Assembly: GCA_049290495.1 (NCBI GenBank)
Contig: JBATNV010000106.1
Coordinates: forward strand, 1-39,233
Source: SHZI01 sp049290495
GTDB taxonomy: Bacteria; Pseudomonadota; Gammaproteobacteria; Steroidobacterales; GCA-2729495
Reading direction: 5' to 3'
DNA length: 39,233 nucleotides
The notes under the pieces are model-generated. The model saw only the letters and a list, made by a program, of their open reading frames with translations. It did no database searches and was not told the origin of the DNA. Shown here piece after piece: positions 34,723 to 39,233 of this stretch. The number at the start of each line of letters is the position of its first letter. The stretch's first letter is position 1. Both the position numbers and the translations under genes were made by a program.

Positions 34723-35471
34723 TGAACGATTCGCATACGCTGCGCGTACTGGCTCGCCTGATGGCCTATCCGGAACAGGCCTTGCTTGATGCTGTGCCGC
34801 AGATGATCGAAGTCATACGCGCTGAAAACTGGCTACCCGAGTCGCTGTCGGAACGACTTGAAACTTTCATGCACGACATGGCAGCGCGCCCGCTGATCGA
34901 ATTGCAGGAAGCCTACGTCCTGCTGTTCGACCGGGGTCGGGCCTTGTCGCTGCACCTCTTCGAGCATGTGCACGGCGAGTCCCGCGATCGCGGCCAGGCG
35001 ATGGTCGATCTGCTGGAACTGTATCGTGCAAATGGCCTGGAACTCGATGCGCGGGAGCTGCCGGACTATCTGCCGTTGATGCTCGAATATCTCTCGACAC
35101 GGCCGCGCGATGAAGCGAAAGAACTGCTTGGCGATGCCATGGGCGTGATCGTATTGCTGGGTGCACGGCTCGCGGAGCGCCATTCAGACTTCGCACTGCT
35201 GTTCGAGGCGCTTGAGGCTGTCGCGGGCAGTCCGGCCGACGTTGATGCATTGAAGCGCCGGGCAGCGAGCGAAGGTCCGGATGACACCATTGAGAAGATG
35301 GATGACATCTGGGCCGAGGAGCAGGTCAGGTTCATGGGCAACAGCGACCCGACCAGTGGTTGCGGTACAGCCCAGTCGCTGTATCCGGACCCGATCGCGG
35401 CCGCTGGCATCGCGGTGCATACCGAATACGACACATCCAGCACCCGGGCAGCGCCCGGCAACCGGAGCTAA
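34722..35471 (+). CDS. narJ: Nitrate reductase assembly chaperone NarJ
   Basis: A 249-residue, mainly helical chaperone that helps insert the molybdenum cofactor and iron-sulfur centre into NarG before membrane docking; it is not part of the final enzyme. The conserved LSLHLFEHVHGESRDRGQAMVDL and PDYLPLMLEYLS segments define the family. ATG 34722 is preferred over GTG 34710 because GGAGG (34712-34716) is well placed for it and it touches the narH stop. The C-terminal 60 residues (after about 190) are low in conservation, as is common in NarJ. Confidence 0.95.
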   Translation: MNDSHTLRVLARLMAYPEQALLDAVPQMIEVIRAENWLPESLSERLETFMHDMAARPLIELQEAYVLLFDRGRALSLHLFEHVHGESRDRGQAMVDLLELYRANGLELDARELPDYLPLMLEYLSTRPRDEAKELLGDAMGVIVLLGARLAERHSDFALLFEALEAVAGSPADVDALKRRAASEGPDDTIEKMDDIWAEEQVRFMGNSDPTSGCGTAQSLYPDPIAAAGIAVHTEYDTSSTRAAPGNRS

Positions 35472-35475
35472 GCGC

Positions 35476-36162
35476 ATGGCGGACTTCATCAACCAGTTCA
35501 TTTTCGGGGTTTACCCCTATGTGGCCGGGTCGATTTTCATCTTCGGCTCCCTACTGCGTTTTGAGCGCGGCCAGTACACCTGGCGGGCCATGTCGAGCCA
35601 GATACTGACGCCACGATCAGCCAGATTCCGGTATGCGAGCGTTGCATTTCACGTCGGCGTCCTGCTGCTGTTTTTCGGTCACCTGTTCGGACTGCTGACA
35701 CCGAGCTGGCTTTATGAAGGACTCGGCCTGACGGCACCGGCCAAGCAACTCGCAGCCATGATCGCCGGGGGCACCTTTGGACTGCTATGTTTGCTCGGAA
35801 TAACGTACCTGCTGTGGCGGCGCCTCTTTGTACCGGCAGTGCGGGTCAACAGCGCATCGATGGACACCTTCATCATTTGCCTGATCGGACTTCAGCTGGC
35901 GACCGGCCTCGGTACCATCATCGTCTCGACCGGACACCTCGACGGCCATGTCATGCAGCAGCTGGCGCACTGGGCACAGCACATCGTCACCTTCCAGTCC
36001 GGCGCGCAGGTGTACATGCAGGACGTGCACTGGACTTACAAGACCCACGTATTTCTCGGCATGATCATGTTCACCGCCTTTCCGTTCAGCCGGCTCGTGC
36101 ATGTCTGGAGCTGGCCGTGGGCCTATACGTGGCGCCGCTACCAGATCGTGCGGCAGCATTGA
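35476..36162 (+). CDS. narI: Nitrate reductase, cytochrome b gamma subunit NarI
   Basis: A 228-residue, five-helix membrane subunit that oxidises quinol and anchors NarGH. The four haem-ligand His residues are visible as two pairs: His59/His69 (FHVGVLLLFFGHLFG) and His191/His209 (THVFLGMIMF...LVHVWSWP). Length equals the family norm (225 in E. coli). It starts 4 bp after the narJ stop, and the WSWPWAYTWRRYQ ending is typical. Confidence 0.97.
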   Translation: MADFINQFIFGVYPYVAGSIFIFGSLLRFERGQYTWRAMSSQILTPRSARFRYASVAFHVGVLLLFFGHLFGLLTPSWLYEGLGLTAPAKQLAAMIAGGTFGLLCLLGITYLLWRRLFVPAVRVNSASMDTFIICLIGLQLATGLGTIIVSTGHLDGHVMQQLAHWAQHIVTFQSGAQVYMQDVHWTYKTHVFLGMIMFTAFPFSRLVHVWSWPWAYTWRRYQIVRQH

Positions 36163-36183
36163 GTCAATAACGGAGTCCGACAA

Positions 36184-37005
36184 ATGTCTGAATTGGCAAC
36201 GAGCACAGACAAGCCGCAGCCCGAACCGCTGATCACGGTCGACAAGCGGACAATCCGCCAAAGCGATATCGATCGTGAGGCCCAGTACCATTCGGCATCC
36301 AGCCTCGATGAGGCGCGGTGGCGTGCCGCACAGGCGCTGGTGGTGCGTGAGTTGCTGCTGGCCGAAGCTGATTGCCAGGGCCTCCAGGCGCGCGGACACG
36401 ACGATGTCGAGACTGCGGATGAGGCGCGTATTCGCGTACTCATCGAGCGCAATGTTGTTATTCCAGAGCCCGACGAAGCGGATTGCCGGCGCTATTTCGA
36501 GGCCAACCCGGAGCGCATGCGGACTGCGCACCAGCACGAACTCTCGCATATCCTCATCCCTGCGCCGCCGGATGATGCTGACATTCGTGCCTCGCAGCGG
36601 AAGGTTGCGACAGAACTGTCGACGACACTTCGCAGTGAGCCACAGCGCTTTCAGGAACTGGCGCGCACGCGTTCCAGCTGCCCCTCACGCGAAGCAGGCG
36701 GCCACCTCGGCGTGATCGGACGCGGACAGACAGCGCCCGAGTTTGAAAAGGCCCTGGCCAGACTGCCCGTCGGCGTCGTACCGGAGTATCCGGTCGAAAC
36801 CCGCTACGGTTTTCACATCGTACTGATTCATGCCCGGCATGAAGGCCAGCCGCTTGGCTTCGGGGCCTGTCGCGAAAAAATCGCCGACTACCTGCGTGAA
36901 CACGTCCGCCGTCGCGCCATCAGCCAGTACATTCGCGTGCTGGCAGGCAGCCACGATATCGAGGGCTTCGACCTCGACGCGGCGACCAGCCCCCTGGTCC
37001 AGTAG
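36184..37005 (+). CDS. Cytoplasmic parvulin-type peptidyl-prolyl isomerase of the nar operon
   Basis: A 273-residue protein with no signal peptide. Residues about 120-220 form a PpiC/parvulin domain (HELSHILI, then REAGGHLGVIGRGQTAPEFEKAL and the YPVETRYGFHIVLIH strand). The N-terminal half is helical, like NifM-type isomerases that mature specific enzymes. It lies 21 bp after narI. Similar genes follow narI in several denitrifiers, where they are thought to assist nitrate reductase folding. The partner is inferred from position. Confidence 0.9.
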   Translation: MSELATSTDKPQPEPLITVDKRTIRQSDIDREAQYHSASSLDEARWRAAQALVVRELLLAEADCQGLQARGHDDVETADEARIRVLIERNVVIPEPDEADCRRYFEANPERMRTAHQHELSHILIPAPPDDADIRASQRKVATELSTTLRSEPQRFQELARTRSSCPSREAGGHLGVIGRGQTAPEFEKALARLPVGVVPEYPVETRYGFHIVLIHARHEGQPLGFGACREKIADYLREHVRRRAISQYIRVLAGSHDIEGFDLDAATSPLVQ

Positions 37006-37156
37006 TTCTATAGCCGGACTCGCCCCGGCTTCAGGCATTCAGGGCGCGGCCCAGCGGATGCTTTTGTCTGGCCCATGGACAGAAATCCGCACCATCTGGC
37101 AAGACTGTTCGCACAGACTACAATCGGCCATCCCCTCTGCCGAAGGATTTACGACG

Positions 37157-39233
37157 ATGCGGGCAACAGAACTGTCGCGAGCCGTTTTTCAGGCCTTGAT
37201 TGCACTGGGCACCCTGTGTATCGCCATACCGGCCCAGTCTGCCGGGCCCGCACAGTGGCCAGACTACAAACTCACCGTCACCATCGATCCGGCCACGCAC
37301 CGCCTGTCCAACATCGCAGAAGTCACGCTGCCGACAACGCTGGCCGGTCAGACGGTCGATTTCGTGCTTGCCGCCAATTTCGAAATCAGTGCGTCAAATC
37401 CGCCAGTGGAGAAACTGCCGGGAGATGCCAGCGACAAGGCTTTTTCCGGCATCAACGGCACCAGCGAAGAACTGGCCAATCGCCGCGGCGTCTCGGCGTA
37501 TCGGCTCAGGCTGCCCGCCGGTAGCAGGACATTCCGTGTCGAATACAGCGGCCTCGTCGACATCCCACCGACTGCGAGCGCAGAGGAATACGCGCGCAGC
37601 TTCGCAGAAACCCCGGGCATCATCAGCACTGAGGGCGTGTATCTGGCGGGCAGCACGCTCTGGTATCCACAGCTCACGGGCGCCCAGGCGGCGGAGCTGG
37701 TCACCTACTCGCTCACGGTCAATACACCGAAGGGCTGGCACCTGATCGCACCGGGCAACGGTGTCTCCAGCGGTGCCGACGGCATGGCGCGCTGGGAATC
37801 GCCGAACGCCGTGGATGAGATTTCGCTTGCCGGTGGTCCGCTCACGCCCTATACCGAGAATGCCGGCATGGTCGAGGCGCAGGTCTACCTGCGCGAACCC
37901 GACCCGGCACTCGCCGCGAAGTATCTCGATGCGACCAGCCGCTATCTGCGCATGTATAACCAACTGCTCGGCGCCTATCCGTACCGCAAGTTCGCGCTGG
38001 TCGAGAATTTCTGGGAAACGGGCTACGGCATGCCCTCGTACACGCTGCTCGGGCCGCAAATCATCCGCTTTCCCTTCATCCTCACCTCTTCCTACCCGCA
38101 TGAAATCCTGCACAACTGGTGGGGCAACTCCGTCTATGTGGACTACGCCACGGGCAACTGGTGCGAGGGCCTCACGGCCTATCTTGCCGATCACCTGATG
38201 AAGGAAATCGAAGGCCAGGGCGCTGAATACCGCCGCGACGTGCTGAAAAAGTACCGGGACTTCGCGAGCAGCGGTGCTGATTTTCCGCTACGGGATTTCC
38301 GCTCCCGGCATAACGCCGTTACCGAAGCTGTCGGTTACGGCAAGACGCTGATGGGTTTCCACATGCTGCGCCAGCAGATGGGCGACGATGCCTTCCGCCA
38401 GGCGCTCAGCACTTTTTACAAGGACTATCGTGGCCAGCGCGCCAGCTTCAGCAATGTGCAGAGCGTGTTCGAAAAGGTCAGTGGCCAGGATTTCGGCCGT
38501 TTCTTTGATGAGTGGGTCAACCGCACCGGTGCTGCCGACCTGCGGGTCGCCGACGTGAAGGTGACAGGGAAGAACAAGCGTTACACGGTAAGCGGCGTCA
38601 TCCGCCAGCAGCAGAGCGGCGCGTACGAGCTCGATGTACCGGTGGTCGTGGCGACAGCCGCAGGGCCCGTCATCACAAAGGTTCGCAGCAGTGCCGCGGT
38701 CACGCCATTCAGCATCGAGACCACATCGGCACCGCAGCTTGTCGCGGTAGACCCGGCATTCGACTTGTTCCGCATCCTCGACCCGCGTGAGACCGCACCG
38801 AGCATCGGGCAGATTTTCGGTGCCAGCGAGGTACTCGCAGTTCTGCCCTCCGAGCCCGCTTCCGAGACTGAGGCGTGGCGACAGGCCCTCAGCGCCTGGC
38901 AGGGGCCAGCGAACAAGATCACCATCGTCACCGACCGCGAGATCCAGAAACTGCCGGCCGACCGCAGCGTGTGGCTGCTCGGGCGACAGAACCGTTTCGC
39001 CGCGAAGTACTTTGCTGGCGACCCGGCGCTAGACCTCCACGTAAGCAGCAGCGGCATCCGTATCGGCGCGGGCGAACTGCCTTTCGCAGGACACTCGCAT
39101 GTACTCACGCATCGCCATCCGGATGACCCGAAACTCGCCATCGGCTGGATCACGGTCGATCCCGCTGCAGCGCTGGGGGGCCTGGTGCGCAAGCTGCCCC
39201 ACTATGGCAAGTATTCCTGGCTGGCCTTCGCAG
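37157..39233 (+). CDS. Secreted M1-type zinc metallopeptidase (truncated by the window end)
   Basis: From ATG 37157, with AAGGA ahead, at least 692 codons are open to the end of the window with no stop. A signal peptide ends near AIPAQSA, then an M1-type beta domain and a catalytic domain with HEILH (315-319) follow. A Glu at 337 in NWCEGLTAYLADH is the third zinc ligand. ENFWETGYGMPSYTLLG replaces the usual GAMEN loop region. The classic M1 spacing is HExxH-x18-E; here there are 17 residues between. The C-terminal domain holds PHYGKYSWLAF near the end. It likely works in the periplasm or outside, cleaving N-terminal residues, and is unrelated to the nar genes. Confidence 0.88.
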   Translation, partial: MRATELSRAVFQALIALGTLCIAIPAQSAGPAQWPDYKLTVTIDPATHRLSNIAEVTLPTTLAGQTVDFVLAANFEISASNPPVEKLPGDASDKAFSGINGTSEELANRRGVSAYRLRLPAGSRTFRVEYSGLVDIPPTASAEEYARSFAETPGIISTEGVYLAGSTLWYPQLTGAQAAELVTYSLTVNTPKGWHLIAPGNGVSSGADGMARWESPNAVDEISLAGGPLTPYTENAGMVEAQVYLREPDPALAAKYLDATSRYLRMYNQLLGAYPYRKFALVENFWETGYGMPSYTLLGPQIIRFPFILTSSYPHEILHNWWGNSVYVDYATGNWCEGLTAYLADHLMKEIEGQGAEYRRDVLKKYRDFASSGADFPLRDFRSRHNAVTEAVGYGKTLMGFHMLRQQMGDDAFRQALSTFYKDYRGQRASFSNVQSVFEKVSGQDFGRFFDEWVNRTGAADLRVADVKVTGKNKRYTVSGVIRQQQSGAYELDVPVVVATAAGPVITKVRSSAAVTPFSIETTSAPQLVAVDPAFDLFRILDPRETAPSIGQIFGASEVLAVLPSEPASETEAWRQALSAWQGPANKITIVTDREIQKLPADRSVWLLGRQNRFAAKYFAGDPALDLHVSSSGIRIGAGELPFAGHSHVLTHRHPDDPKLAIGWITVDPAAALGGLVRKLPHYGKYSWLAFA

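Overview
The window reads as a GC-rich gammaproteobacterial chromosome. The evidence is the E. coli-like narGHJI order, TehA/SLAC1, EmrE, Kch and RND families, and a VPLP-type C-terminal sorting tail. Genus cannot be fixed from the sequence alone. The genes point to an organism able to respire nitrate. No tRNA, rRNA or CRISPR array was seen.

Positions 1-9200 are a defence island. It starts with the truncated end of an IS3-type element (1-60), followed by a GIY-YIG nuclease-like gene and a complete Type I restriction-modification locus, hsdM-hsdS-hsdR. Between hsdS and hsdR lie two extra genes, a winged-helix regulator and an AbiEii-like nucleotidyltransferase. Regulator, nucleotidyltransferase and hsdR overlap as GTGA and ATGA. 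The set is preceded by a TTGACA promoter and two related 26-bp palindromes, one of which covers the -10 box. This suggests that the restriction subunit, but not the methylase, is under a dedicated repressor. A HEPN-like protein follows.

Positions 9200-16050 are a scarred accessory zone. It holds a DUF1993 gene with one in-frame amber codon, two separate internally deleted hsdR remnants joined at short repeats, and an intact minus-strand envelope operon (PmtA-like methyltransferase, LtaS-like sulfatase-fold enzyme, GT39-like glycosyltransferase). It also holds nested IS91, IS66 and IS1380 fragments, the tail of a tyrosine recombinase whose nucleophile position is Gln, a 41-bp perfect hairpin, and a HigB-like toxin broken by one TGA next to an intact XRE antitoxin.

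Positions 16050-22400 carry cell-envelope and housekeeping genes: a secreted VPLP-tail protein, an exported short-chain dehydrogenase lacking the catalytic Tyr, a membrane/secreted pair of unknown function, a Kch-type potassium channel, a YciI-like protein, a DUF486 protein, an SMR efflux protein and a small membrane protein.

Positions 22385-27940 form a drug-efflux cluster: a MarR regulator divergent from an RND adaptor and pump, followed by an SDR oxidoreductase. Positions 27957-37005 carry a TehA/SLAC1-family channel divergent from narGHJI and a cytoplasmic parvulin-type PPIase. The window ends inside a secreted M1-type metallopeptidase.
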